Shown in pieces: positions 39,660-48,400 of a stretch of DNA of 64,000 nt. Source of the DNA: Geodermatophilus siccatus (GTDB lineage: Bacteria > Actinomycetota > Actinomycetes > Mycobacteriales > Geodermatophilaceae); contig NZ_FNHE01000001.1 of the NCBI RefSeq assembly GCF_900103785.1, positions 1-64,000 of the forward strand, read 5' to 3'. The position numbers and the translations under genes are program-made. The notes below the pieces were generated by a model that saw only the letters and a program-made list of their open reading frames with translations, was not told the DNA's origin and did no database searches. Each line of letters begins with the position of its first letter. Position 1 is the stretch's first letter.

Positions 39660-40598
39660 TCAGCCGTTCTGGGCGCCCTGGGTGCCGGTGTCCGTGCCGC
39701 CGGTGGCGGGCACGCCCTCGACCGGGGCGATCTCGTTCGCGGTCACGGCCGGGGGCTCGGCGGGGGTCTCCGGCAGCGGGGAGGCCGTCGCGTCGGCGGC
39801 GGCGTCGCCCTGCTGGCCGGTGAGCAGCTCGCGCTCCCAGTCGGCCAGCGGCTCGTCGCCGCCGATGGCCTGCTGGCCGCCGTCCTCGCGGCCGGCGTTG
39901 GCCTGCGAGGCCGAGCGGGCCATGAGGCCCTCGGCCACGGCGTCGGCGATCACGCGGGTCAGCAGCGCGGCGCTGCGGATGGCGTCGTCGTTGCCCGGGA
40001 TCTTGTAGTCGACCTCGTCCGGGTCGCAGTTGGTGTCGAGGATCGCGACGACCGGGATGTTGAGCTTGCGGGCCTCGCCGACGGCGATGTGCTCCTTCTT
40101 GGTGTCCACGATCCAGACGGCGCTGGGCACCTTCTGCATGTCGCGGATACCGCCGAGGCTGCGCTCCAGCTTGGCCTTCTCGCGGGTGAGGCCCAGCTGC
40201 TCCTTCTTGGACAGGCCGGCCATCATGCCGGTCTGCTCCATGTCCTCGAGCTCCTTGAGCCGCTGCAGCCGCTTGTGGACCGTCGAGAAGTTGGTGAGCA
40301 TGCCGCCCAGCCAGCGCTGGTTGACGTAGGGCATGCCGACGCGCTGCGCCTGCTCGGCGATGACCTCCTGCGCCTGGCGCTTGGTACCGACGAACAGGAT
40401 CGTGCCGCCGTGCGCGACCGTCTGCTTGACGAACTCGTAGGCGTTGTCGATGTACCCGAGCGTCTGCTGCAGGTCGATGATGTAGATGCCGTTGCGCTCG
40501 GTGAAGATGAAGCGCTTCATCTTCGGGTTCCAGCGACGGGTCTGGTGCCCGAAGTGGACGCCGCTGTCGAGCAGCTGCTTCATGCTGACGACTGCCAT
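39660..40598 (-). CDS. rpsB: 30S ribosomal protein S2
   Basis: 312 residues. The sequence starts [27 protein letters not shown] and continues with [33 protein letters not shown] and [13 protein letters not shown], all S2 hallmarks. S2 is one of the last proteins joining the 30S. A disordered Pro/Ala/Thr-rich C-terminal tail of about 60 residues makes it longer than the ~240-residue E. coli protein; such tails occur in actinobacteria. The ATG at 40,598 is chosen because the family starts MAVVxMK(Q/E)LL. Confidence 0.97.
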   Translation of the reverse strand: MAVVSMKQLLDSGVHFGHQTRRWNPKMKRFIFTERNGIYIIDLQQTLGYIDNAYEFVKQTVAHGGTILFVGTKRQAQEVIAEQAQRVGMPYVNQRWLGGMLTNFSTVHKRLQRLKELEDMEQTGMMAGLSKKEQLGLTREKAKLERSLGGIRDMQKVPSAVWIVDTKKEHIAVGEARKLNIPVVAILDTNCDPDEVDYKIPGNDDAIRSAALLTRVIADAVAEGLMARSASQANAGREDGGQQAIGGDEPLADWERELLTGQQGDAAADATASPLPETPAEPPAVTANEIAPVEGVPATGGTDTGTQGAQNG

Positions 40599-40898
40599 GG
40601 CCGCAGCCTCTCTGTGCTCTGCGCGCGACCACGCGGGGCCGCGCTCCTCGGTTGTCGCGGGCGCCGGGTGGCGCTCCGCCCTGGCGTCCGGGCCGCCACG
40701 ACCCCGCGAACGGGGACCGGGGTGGCGACCGTCCCGCTGCTGCCAGCGGGGCGAAGGACGCGCGAAGTCGACCCGCCAGAGACGGGTCGCGACACTCAGC
40801 ATACGCCCCGTGGCCGGCAGCCCTCCCCAGCGGCCGGGGCCGTCCACAGACCGCGGCGGTGCGGCCCGTCCGGCGTCCTGCGGGCACACGCTCCCCGG
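40599..40898. promoter_or_regulatory. Divergent intergenic region of rpsB and the M23 peptidase
   Basis: About 300 bp without a gene. On the minus strand a TATGCT (near 40,797-40,802) is a reasonable -10 for rpsB, followed by a small stem (CGACCC GCCAGAGAC GGGTCG) in its leader. No convincing promoter could be picked out for the plus-strand peptidase gene. Confidence 0.4.
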
Positions 40899-41402
40899 GT
40901 GCGCCGACCGGTCCTCGCCGTCCTGCTCCTGGTCCCGCTGCTGCTGCCCGCCGGAGGGGCCGTCGCCGCACCCGGGGTGCCGGGCGACGTCCCGGCCGGC
41001 CCCTGGGCGCGGCCCGTGGAGGGGGCGGTGACCCGCCCGTTCGACCCGCCGCCGGACCGGTACGGGGCCGGGCACCGCGGTGCGGACCTGGCCGGGGCGC
41101 CGGGGTCACCCGTCCTGGCCGCCGGGGACGGCGTCGTCGTCTTCGCCGGGATGGTGGCCGGGCGACCGGTGGTCAGCGTCGACCACGCCGATGGCCTGCG
41201 GACGACGTACGAGCCGGTCGACGCCGTGGTGGGCGCCGGGCGGCCGGTCGCCCGCGGCACGGTGCTCGGGACGCTGACCGGCGGCCACGCCGGCTGCCCG
41301 GTCGCGGCCTGTCTGCACTGGGGGCTGCGGCGCGGGGAGGTCTACCTCGACCCGCTGTCGCTGCTGGAGCCGCCGGAGGTGCGGCTGCTGCCGATGGGGT
41401 GA
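40899..41402 (+). CDS. Secreted M23 (LytM-type) peptidase
   Basis: 167 residues from a GTG. Signal peptide about 1-28 ([24 protein letters not shown]). The remainder is one LytM fold: [23 protein letters not shown] carries the first zinc motif HxxxD (HRGAD), and [20 protein letters not shown] the second, in which the first His of HxH is replaced by Cys. That CLHW variant may change metal binding and hence activity. Divergent from rpsB, as in many actinobacteria. Confidence 0.85.
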   Translation: MRRPVLAVLLLVPLLLPAGGAVAAPGVPGDVPAGPWARPVEGAVTRPFDPPPDRYGAGHRGADLAGAPGSPVLAAGDGVVVFAGMVAGRPVVSVDHADGLRTTYEPVDAVVGAGRPVARGTVLGTLTGGHAGCPVAACLHWGLRRGEVYLDPLSLLEPPEVRLLPMG

Positions 41403-41458
41403 CCTCCGACCCCGTCGCCGCGCCGTCCGGCGGGGTGGTCGCGGCTCGGGGCGGTGGG

Positions 41459-42361
41459 TCAGGCGATGTCGGCGAGCTTGGTGCGCAGCTGCAGCACCGC
41501 CTTGGTGTGCAGCTGGCAGATGCGGCTCTCGGTGACGCCGAGGACGCGGCCGATGTCGGCCAGGGTCAGGCCCTCGAAGTAGTAGAGGCTGACGACGACC
41601 TTCTCCCGCTCGGGCAGCTGCTCGACCGCGCGGGCCAGCAGCTGCCGGGCCTCGCTGTGCTCGGCCATCGCCTGCGGATCGAGGGCGCTGGTGTCCTGCA
41701 GCGTGTCGACCAGGCGGGGCGCGCCGCCCTCGTCGTCGGAGAGCAGCTCGTCGAGCGCGACGACGTTGACCAGGGAGAGCTGGCCGAGGAACTTGCGGAC
41801 ATCCTCGACGTCCATCCCCATCTCGGCGGCCACCTCCTCCTCGCTGGGGCTGCGCTGCAGCCGGCTCTCCAGCGCTGCCACGGTGCGCTCGAACTGCCGG
41901 GCCTTCATCCGCACCGACCGCGGGATCCAGTCGGTGCTGCGCAGCTCGTCGATGATCGCGCCGCGGATGCGGGCCATCGCGTAGCTCTCGAACTTGACCT
42001 CACGCGAGGGCTGGTAGCGGGTGATGGCGTCGATGAGGCCGAAGGTGCCGTAGGACACCAGGTCGGCCTGCTCCACGTGCGCCGGCAGGCCGCTGCCGAC
42101 GCGGCCGGCGACGTACTTCACCAGCGGCGCGTAGTGCAGGATCAGCCGGTCGCGCAGCTCGGGCGCCCGGTCGGCGACGTAGGCGGCCCACAGGTCGGCC
42201 AGCACGGCGTCGGCGTCGTCCGGGGTGTCGTGGAGCCGGTCGATGGCGGCCTCGGTCACGGTCTGCGCTCCCGGCTGTCGGAGGCCTCTGGCGGAGGACC
42301 TCGGGGTGGGCTCGGTGGTGGTGCGCGATCCGATGGCGCGCAGGGCAACTGTGTCAGACAC
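41459..42361 (-). CDS. RNA polymerase sigma factor, WhiG/FliA family
   Basis: 300 residues, GTG start. Sigma-70 regions are clear: region 2 ([46 protein letters not shown]), region 3 ([33 protein letters not shown]) and region 4 ([45 protein letters not shown]). The FliA/WhiG family turns on flagellar genes in motile bacteria and sporulation genes in Streptomyces. Which role it has here cannot be read from the window. About 40 residues of N-terminal extension precede region 1.2. It lies 14 bp after xerC. Confidence 0.9.
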   Translation of the reverse strand: MSDTVALRAIGSRTTTEPTPRSSARGLRQPGAQTVTEAAIDRLHDTPDDADAVLADLWAAYVADRAPELRDRLILHYAPLVKYVAGRVGSGLPAHVEQADLVSYGTFGLIDAITRYQPSREVKFESYAMARIRGAIIDELRSTDWIPRSVRMKARQFERTVAALESRLQRSPSEEEVAAEMGMDVEDVRKFLGQLSLVNVVALDELLSDDEGGAPRLVDTLQDTSALDPQAMAEHSEARQLLARAVEQLPEREKVVVSLYYFEGLTLADIGRVLGVTESRICQLHTKAVLQLRTKLADIA

Positions 42362-42375
42362 AGGCGGCAGTCCTC

Positions 42376-43311
42376 TCAGGCGCGCGGGTGCGCTCGGGCG
42401 TGGACGGCACGGAGCCGGTCGACGGTCACGTGCGTGTAGAGCTGGGTGGTCGCGAGGCTGGCGTGGCCGAGCAGCTCCTGCACGAGCCGCAGGTCCGCGC
42501 CGCCCTCGAGCACGTGCGTGGCCACCGAGTGCCGCAACCCGTGCGGGCCGATGTCGGGAGCGCCGGGAGCGGCGGTCACCGCCGCGTGCACGGTGCGACG
42601 CGCCTCGCGCTGGTCGAGCCGGCCGCCGCGTAGGCCGAGCAGCAGCGCCGGTCCGGAGCGCTCGGTCGCCAGAGCAGGGCGGCCGCGGGTGAGCCAGGCG
42701 TCCAGCGCCCGCTCGGCGGGGGCACCGTAGGGAACGGTGCGCTCCTTGCGCCCCTTGCCCAGCACCCGCAGCAGGCGGCGATCGCGGTCGACGTCGTCGA
42801 CGTCCAGACCGACCAGCTCGCTCACCCGGATGCCGCTGGCGTAGAGCAGCTCGAGGACGACGGCGTCGCGCAGGCCGACCGGGTCCTCCGCCCCGGCGGC
42901 CGAGTCCACCACGGCCCGCGCCTGGTCGGGGGCGAGCACCTCGGGCAGGGTGCGGTGGGCCTTGGGGCTGACCAGCCGCAGGCCCACGTCCTCGGAGGTG
43001 AGGCCGCTGCGTCGCAGCCAGCGGGTGAAGGAACGAGCGGCCGCCGCCCGCCGGGCGATGGTGGCGCGCCCGGCACCACGGGCGCGGTTGTGCGCCAGCC
43101 AGCTGCGCAGCGTGGGCAGGTCCAGGTCCTCGATGCGCGTGCCACCGCGCCGCACCAGGTGGTCGAGCAACCAGACCGCGTCGCCGACGTAGCCGCGGAG
43201 CGTGTGCGCGGACAGGTCGCGCTGCCAGCGCAGGTGCTCCTCGTAGTCGGCCAGCACCTCCGCCAGCGCCGGCGGCAGCGCGGCCCGCGCGTCGGCGGTG
43301 CGGGCAGTCAC
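42376..43311 (-). CDS. xerC: Tyrosine recombinase XerC
   Basis: 311 residues, GTG start. Resolves chromosome dimers at dif. N-terminal SAM-like core-binding domain (about 10-100, [38 protein letters not shown]). Catalytic domain with R in [35 protein letters not shown] (HxxR-type) and [15 protein letters not shown] carrying the Tyr nucleophile. It stands in the ordinary comM-dprA-xerC-sigma order of actinobacteria, so it is a housekeeping gene, not an island integrase. Confidence 0.93.
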   Translation of the reverse strand: MTARTADARAALPPALAEVLADYEEHLRWQRDLSAHTLRGYVGDAVWLLDHLVRRGGTRIEDLDLPTLRSWLAHNRARGAGRATIARRAAAARSFTRWLRRSGLTSEDVGLRLVSPKAHRTLPEVLAPDQARAVVDSAAGAEDPVGLRDAVVLELLYASGIRVSELVGLDVDDVDRDRRLLRVLGKGRKERTVPYGAPAERALDAWLTRGRPALATERSGPALLLGLRGGRLDQREARRTVHAAVTAAPGAPDIGPHGLRHSVATHVLEGGADLRLVQELLGHASLATTQLYTHVTVDRLRAVHARAHPRA

Positions 43312-43371
43312 CCCGAAACGGTCGGCCGGGCGCGGCCGGGGGTCAAGCCGAAGCGCCGACGCCGCGCGAGC

Positions 43372-44655
43372 TCATGCGGTCTGCTCCCCTGCCGTCACCC
43401 CCCGTCCCTCCCCGGCGCGCGCTCCCCGGGCCAGCCGCCACCCGGCGTCGGTCGCCTCGACGAGGTCGGCGAGCTCGAGCACGGGCAGCACCCGCAGCAC
43501 GTCGAGGACGTCGCAGCCGGCCACCCGGGCCAGCCGCTCCGGGCTGACGCCGTTGCGGACCGGACAGGCGTCGAGCACGCGGACGGCGAGGTCGGACAAC
43601 CCGTCCCGGGGACCGGTGGCGCGCTCTGGCGGGGCGGCGAGGTCCTCCCCCAGCCGGCCGACGGTCTCCACCACGTGCGCGGCGTCGGCGACCAGGACCG
43701 CACCCAGCTCGGGATCGCGCAGCAGCTCGTGGCAGCCCACGCTCATGGCCGAGGTGACCGGGCCGGGCACGACCATCACCTGCCGACCCAGCTTCTGCGC
43801 CCGCCGCGCGGTCGCCTGCGCACCGGACCGGGCCGCCGCCTCCACGACCACGGTGCCCTGGGTCAGCGCCGCGATGAGCCGGTTGCGGACGAGGAAGCGG
43901 TGCTTGAGAGGAGCGGCCCCGGGTGGCCACTCGCTGACCAGGAGCCCGGACTCGGTGATGCGGTGGAACAGCGCCCCGTGCGCGGCCGGGTAGGCGCGGT
44001 CGACGCCGCAGGCCAGGACCGCGACCGTCGGGACGTCCGCGGCCAGGGCACCCCGGTGGGCGGCCGCGTCGATGCCGAAGGCCCCGCCGGACACCACCGT
44101 CCAGCCCCGCTCACCCAGCTGGTGGCCCAGCTCGCCGGCGACGTGCTCGCCGTACGCGGTCGACGCCCGGGCACCGACGATCGCCACCGACCGGTCGGCG
44201 AGCTCGTCGAGCCGGGCCGGGCCGCGGACCCACAGCGCGAGCGGCGGCACCGGGGCGGTGGCCCGCGAGGACTGGTGCCGCGGGTCGTCGGGCTCCTCGC
44301 CGGTGGCCAGCGTGAGGCAGTGCAGCAGGTGCGCGGGCCACTCGTCGTCCTCGGGGACGACCAGCCGCGCGTCGCAGCGCTCGGCCCGCAGCAGGTCCGC
44401 CAGCGAGGCGTCCTGGCCGGCGCGGGCACCGACCAGCGCCCGGACGACGTCCGGCGCCCGGCCGGACCGCAGCCGGCGGACCGCCTCCACCGGGCCGACG
44501 TCGTCGACGAAACGCCAGAACGCGACGCTGCCGGGTTCGGCCGCGCGGCTCAGCCAGGCCCGCGCCCGCCGCACCGCGGGCCCGGCGAGCCCGTCGGACG
44601 CCGCCTCGGACAGCCCCTGCTCCATGTCCTCGTCGAGGGTCGGCAGGGCGCTCAT
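43372..44655 (-). CDS. dprA: DNA processing protein DprA
   Basis: 427 residues. Loads RecA on incoming single-stranded DNA in transformation. The Rossmann-like DprA domain (about 125-330) shows VAIVGARASTAYG, SGGAFGIDAAAHRGALA, VAVLACGVDRAYPAAHGALFHRI and SEWPPGAAPLKHRFLVRNRLIAALTQGTVVVEA. An N-terminal SAM-like region precedes it and a C-terminal winged-helix (VLDACPVRNGVSPERLARVAGCD) follows. The ATG overlaps the comM remnant stop (ATGA), so it lost its upstream partner's intact translation but keeps the coupling. The gene itself is intact. Confidence 0.95.
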   Translation of the reverse strand: MSALPTLDEDMEQGLSEAASDGLAGPAVRRARAWLSRAAEPGSVAFWRFVDDVGPVEAVRRLRSGRAPDVVRALVGARAGQDASLADLLRAERCDARLVVPEDDEWPAHLLHCLTLATGEEPDDPRHQSSRATAPVPPLALWVRGPARLDELADRSVAIVGARASTAYGEHVAGELGHQLGERGWTVVSGGAFGIDAAAHRGALAADVPTVAVLACGVDRAYPAAHGALFHRITESGLLVSEWPPGAAPLKHRFLVRNRLIAALTQGTVVVEAAARSGAQATARRAQKLGRQVMVVPGPVTSAMSVGCHELLRDPELGAVLVADAAHVVETVGRLGEDLAAPPERATGPRDGLSDLAVRVLDACPVRNGVSPERLARVAGCDVLDVLRVLPVLELADLVEATDAGWRLARGARAGEGRGVTAGEQTA

Positions 44656-45263
44656 GTCGCCGCCCGCTGCAGCCGCAGACCGAGGGCCTCGGCCACCTCG
44701 TCGGCACCCGGGACGGTGCGACCGGCCAGGTCGCTCAACGTCCAGGCCACCCGCAGCACCCGGTCGTAGCCGCGCACCGACAGCGCCCCGCGCTCCAGCG
44801 CCCGCTCGACCAGGCGCAGCGCCGGCCGCGGCGGGGACCACCGCTCGCGCAGCAGCCGGCCCGGCACCTGGCTGTTGACGTGCAGGCCCGTGCCGGACAG
44901 CCGCGCCGCCGCGGCCGCCCGGGCCCGGGCGACGCGGCCGGCGACGGCGGCGGTCGGCTCGGGCGCCGTCCCGGCCTCCAGCCAGGCGGCCCGGGTGACC
45001 GCCGGGAGGTCGACCCGCAGGTCGATCCGGTCGAGCAGCGGCCCCGAGAGGCGGGCCTGGTAGCGCCGCCGCTCCAGCGGGCTGCAGGTGCAGGCGGCGT
45101 CGCCGGCGGCACTGGCGCACGGGCACGGGTTGGCCGCGAGCACCAGCTGCGCGCGGCACGGGAAGGTGGCCGCGCCGCTGGCGCGGGAGATGGTCACCGA
45201 GCCGCGCTCGAGCGGCTGGCGCAGCGTGTCGAGGACCGCCCGCGGGAACTCCGGCGCCTCGTC
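44652..45263 (-). pseudogene. comM: comM (yifB) fragment: C-terminal part only, cut by the island
   Basis: About 200 codons of a YifB/ComM-type AAA+ helicase (Mg-chelatase-like), which helps integrate incoming DNA in transformation. What remains runs from DEAPEFPRAVLDTLRQPLE (Walker B onward) through ANPCPCA, the Mg_chelatase C-terminal domain, to LSDLAGRTVPGADEVAEALGLRLQ. The N-terminal domain and Walker A, expected to be about 250-300 residues, are missing. Upstream of the Asp of DEAPEF the reading frame continues with unrelated codons (TYRSH instead of the usual LFL). The 3' stop still overlaps dprA. The gene was split by the insertion; the other half, if kept, lies beyond the window. Confidence 0.88.
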
Positions 45264-45283
45264 GTGGGAACGATAGGTCCCCC
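45246..45283 (+). repeat. Island boundary repeat, copy 1 (comM junction)
   Basis: 38 bp made of the comM codons for DEAPEF (reversed: GAACTC...GCCTCGTC) followed by GTGGGAACGATAGGTCCCCC. By eye, 35 of 38 positions match copy 2 (49,995). The left 18 bases belong to the genuine comM reading frame; the right 20 are island sequence. Confidence 0.85.
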
Positions 45284-45484
45284 GCCGCTTGCCCCGAACG
45301 TGGGCCGGGATGAGGAGCGTCTTGCGGGGTGGACGGCACCGGCGCTCACACAGCGCCGGGCGGCGCGGTGTGTACTTCTCCGCCGCGGTCTGCCTCTTCT
45401 ACGTTGTGGTGGCGCTGGTCCCCGTTGCGGGGCGCTGGTCGCTGCGGCGCGGCTGGGTCTCGACCTGGCCGGGGGGAGGTCGTG
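45284..45484 (+). promoter_or_regulatory. Conserved leader of CHAT unit 1
   Basis: Roughly 200 bp sharing blocks with the leaders of units 2, 3 and 5: GTACTTCTCCGC, then TGCCTCTTCTACGTTGTGGTGGC, then a G/C-rich stretch ending in GGGGGGAGGTCGTG just before the ATG. Likely contains the promoter and translation-initiation region. No clear -35/-10 pair; TACGTT is a possible -10. Confidence 0.55.
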
Positions 45485-48400
45485 ATGGCGGGATTGGTGC
45501 TGGAGCCTGTCGAGGTCGCCGGTCCTGCGCGGTGGCGGTGGCTGCTGCGCACCGAGGACGGTGAGCCGCTGGCCTCCCACGTGGTGACCGTGCCGGAGGG
45601 CGACTTCGAATACGGCGGGTTCACCGACCTGTACCGGTGGCTGCGCTGGCAGGCCGATCCGGACCGGCGGGTGGTCTCGGAGGCGGAGCTGACCGCGCGG
45701 GTGGGCGGCTGGATCGGCCAGCATCTGCTCGGGGCGGAGGTGATGGCCGCGCTGCTGGACTGGGCGCCGGTCACCGTGCGGGTGCCGGTCCCGGCGGAGT
45801 TGGGGTTCCTGCCGTACCGGCCGTGGGAACTTGCCGCTCGGCAGGGTCAGGTGCTGGCCCGCAGGAGGGTGGGGTTCGTCTTCGACCTGCCCGAGACCCG
45901 TCGGCGGCCGGGCCCCGCCCTGTCGGCGCGGGAGGCGCTGCGGGTGCTGGCGTTGTTCAGCCTGCCCAGCGGGGAGGCACCGCTGGGGCTGCGCCGCGAG
46001 CGGCACGCCTTACAGCAGCTGGTCCGGGGGCTCGGGCAGGGGCAGTCCCCGCGGGCGGTGCAGCTGCGGGTCCTGCAGTACGGCGTCACCCGCGACGCTC
46101 TCGAGAAGGCGGTCGGCGACGCCGGCGGCTGGGACGTGCTGCACGTCTCCGGGCACGGCGGTGCCGGAAAGCTGGTGCTCGAGCACGAGGACGGCACCCC
46201 GGACGAGCTCGGCCCCGGGGAGCTCGTCGACCTGCTGGAGCCGATGCGCCACCGGCTGCGGCTGGCGGTGCTCTCGGCGTGCGAATCCGGCGCGGCCACC
46301 GCCGCCGAGACGCTGCGCCTGCTCGACCTGGCCCAGCAGGTCGAGCAACTGCAGCAGCAGGCCAATCAGGAGGCCGGCCTATCCCCCGCCGACGGCACGC
46401 CGGTCGACACCCCCCCGGCTCCTCCCGCCAGCGGAAACGGCGCCGCACCGGCGGAGGGCTGGCCGGGGCTGGGGCGGGCGCTGGTGGCGGAGCTGGGGTG
46501 CGCGGTACTGGCCATGCGCTACCCGGTCATCGACGACTTCACCATCGACCTGACCCGTCACTTCTACTGCGAGTTGCTCGAACGCGACCAGCCCGTGGAC
46601 GTCGCGCTGGCCCGGGCGCTGCCACAGGCCGCGACCACACCGCCGTCGCTGGGCGCGCCGGCGGTGTCGCTGGCCACCCCGGCCCTGCTCGGTCCCGCCA
46701 CCGGCCTGATGCTGCAGCCCCCGCCCGGGACGGCGGCGCCGATCAGCCTGGCGCTGGCCGGCTTCCCCGACGAACCCGAGCGGTTCGTCGGCCGCACCGA
46801 AACGCTCACCCGGGCCCGCCGCGCTCTGCTGGCGGGGTCCGGCCAATCGGGGGTGCTGCTGCACGGCATGGCCGGGGCGGGCAAGACCACCGCCGCGGTC
46901 GAGCTGGCCTACCAGAGCGCCGCCGGCTTCACGGCCGCCGCCTGGTGGACCGCCCCGGCGGCCGACCAGTGGACCACCGCATTGCCCGGCCTCGCCACCG
47001 CACTGGAAGCCCGGCTCAACCCGAACCTCGCCGGCTACGGCCTCAGCGTGCAGCTGGTCGGTAACACCGAAACCGACGCCCTCCTCGACAACTACCTGCC
47101 CGTGCTGACCGAGCTGGTCGAGCAGGCCCGGCTGCTGCTGGTGCTGGACAACCTGGAGACCCTGCTCACCGACCGTGGTGACTGGCTTGACCCGCGCTTC
47201 GGCCGGGTGCTGGCCGCGCTCACCGGGCATGCCGGCGCCTCCCGGGTGGTGCTGACCAGCCGCACCATCCCCGCCGGGCTCGACCCGGGGCGGGTGGTGG
47301 TGCTGCCGGTGCACGCCCTGTCGAGGGACGAGGCGCTGCTGCTGGCCCGCGAACTACCGCACCTGCGGGCGCTGGCGCACGACAGCGAACCGGCCACCCG
47401 CACCAGCGACCCCTGGATCGGCCGGGACCGGGCGCTGCTGGCCCGCACCCTCACCGTCGTGCAGGGCCATCCGAAGCTGCTGGAGCTGGCCGACGCCACC
47501 GCCGCCGACCCCACCGCCCTCGAGGAGCGGGTCGCCGCCGCCGAGGCCGCCGCCGCTTCCCGCGGCACCCCGCTGGCCGCCTTCCTCGCCACCGGGCACA
47601 CCCAGGCCGACCCCGACCAGCTGCTCGCCGCCCTGCAGGGCTGGACCCGCGCAGCCGCCGGCGCGCTGCCCGAGCCGTCCCGGCTGCTGCTGCAGCTGCT
47701 GGCCGCAGCCGAACCCGACGACCGCAGCAGCCTGGTGCTCGAGGGCAACTGGGCCGACCTGTGGCGGCGCCTGGCCCGCCCCGGCGACCCGCCCCCCTGG
47801 CCCGACACCCTTCCCCCGCTGGTCGCCGCCGCGCTGGTCGAGCCCGAACCGGCCGGGGACCCCGAGGGCCCGGACCGGCGGGTGCGCTACCGGCTGCACC
47901 CGGGCGTCGCCGACACCATCCGCGCCGACACCCCGGCCGAGGTGCGCACCGCCGCCGACACCGAGCTTGCCGCCTACTGGGAGGCGGTGTTCGATGCCGC
48001 CCGGGAGCGGGAGGGACACGAGGCGACCGGCTGGCTGGTGGTGCGCGCCGCGTTCGCCGCCGCCCCCTACCTGCGCCGCCTCCACGCATGGGACACCGCC
48101 AGCATCCTGCTCGAGCACGCCTTGCGGCGTGACCACTCCCCGGGCACGACCGCCGCCGCCCTGCCCCACCTGCAGGCGATCGCCGAGGCCACCACCGGAA
48201 CCGACCGCGAACTCATCGACCGCGGCATTCTTGCCCAGGCCGTCGCCGGCATTGACCCCGCCGAGGGCGAACGCCGGATGCGCGCCGTCCTCGACCAGGC
48301 CACCGCCCGCGGAGAACACCAAAACGCGTCCGCGGCCGCCGGCGATCTGGCCAACCTGCTTCAGGGCCGCGGCCGCTACGCCGAGGCCCTCGCGGTCGTC

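Noticed and set aside
40600..40800. Riboswitch or ribosomal-protein-leader autoregulation in front of rpsB
   Set aside because: Only a small hairpin and a possible -10 are visible; no match to a known leader motif could be made by eye.
39660..41075. Long rpsB reading frame of 471 codons
   Set aside because: S2 starts at MAVVSMKQ (40,598); the upstream part is antisense to the M23 peptidase and promoter region.
42376..43311. Tyrosine recombinase next to the island as a possible island integrase
   Set aside because: It is XerC in the usual dprA-xerC-sigma order of actinobacteria, on the conserved side of the comM junction, so it is a housekeeping gene.
45329..45484. N-terminal extension of unit 1 (and similar extension of unit 2) from earlier in-frame starts
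   Set aside because: The extension falls in the leader that is conserved as DNA in all units, and a strong ribosome-binding site sits directly before the later ATG; the protein similarity between units starts at MAGLVLEP.
45370..45484. Conserved leader peptide (YVVVALV...) before each CHAT gene
   Set aside because: The peptide frame is broken differently in units 1, 2, 3 and 5 and has no consistent start codon, so the conservation is at DNA level.
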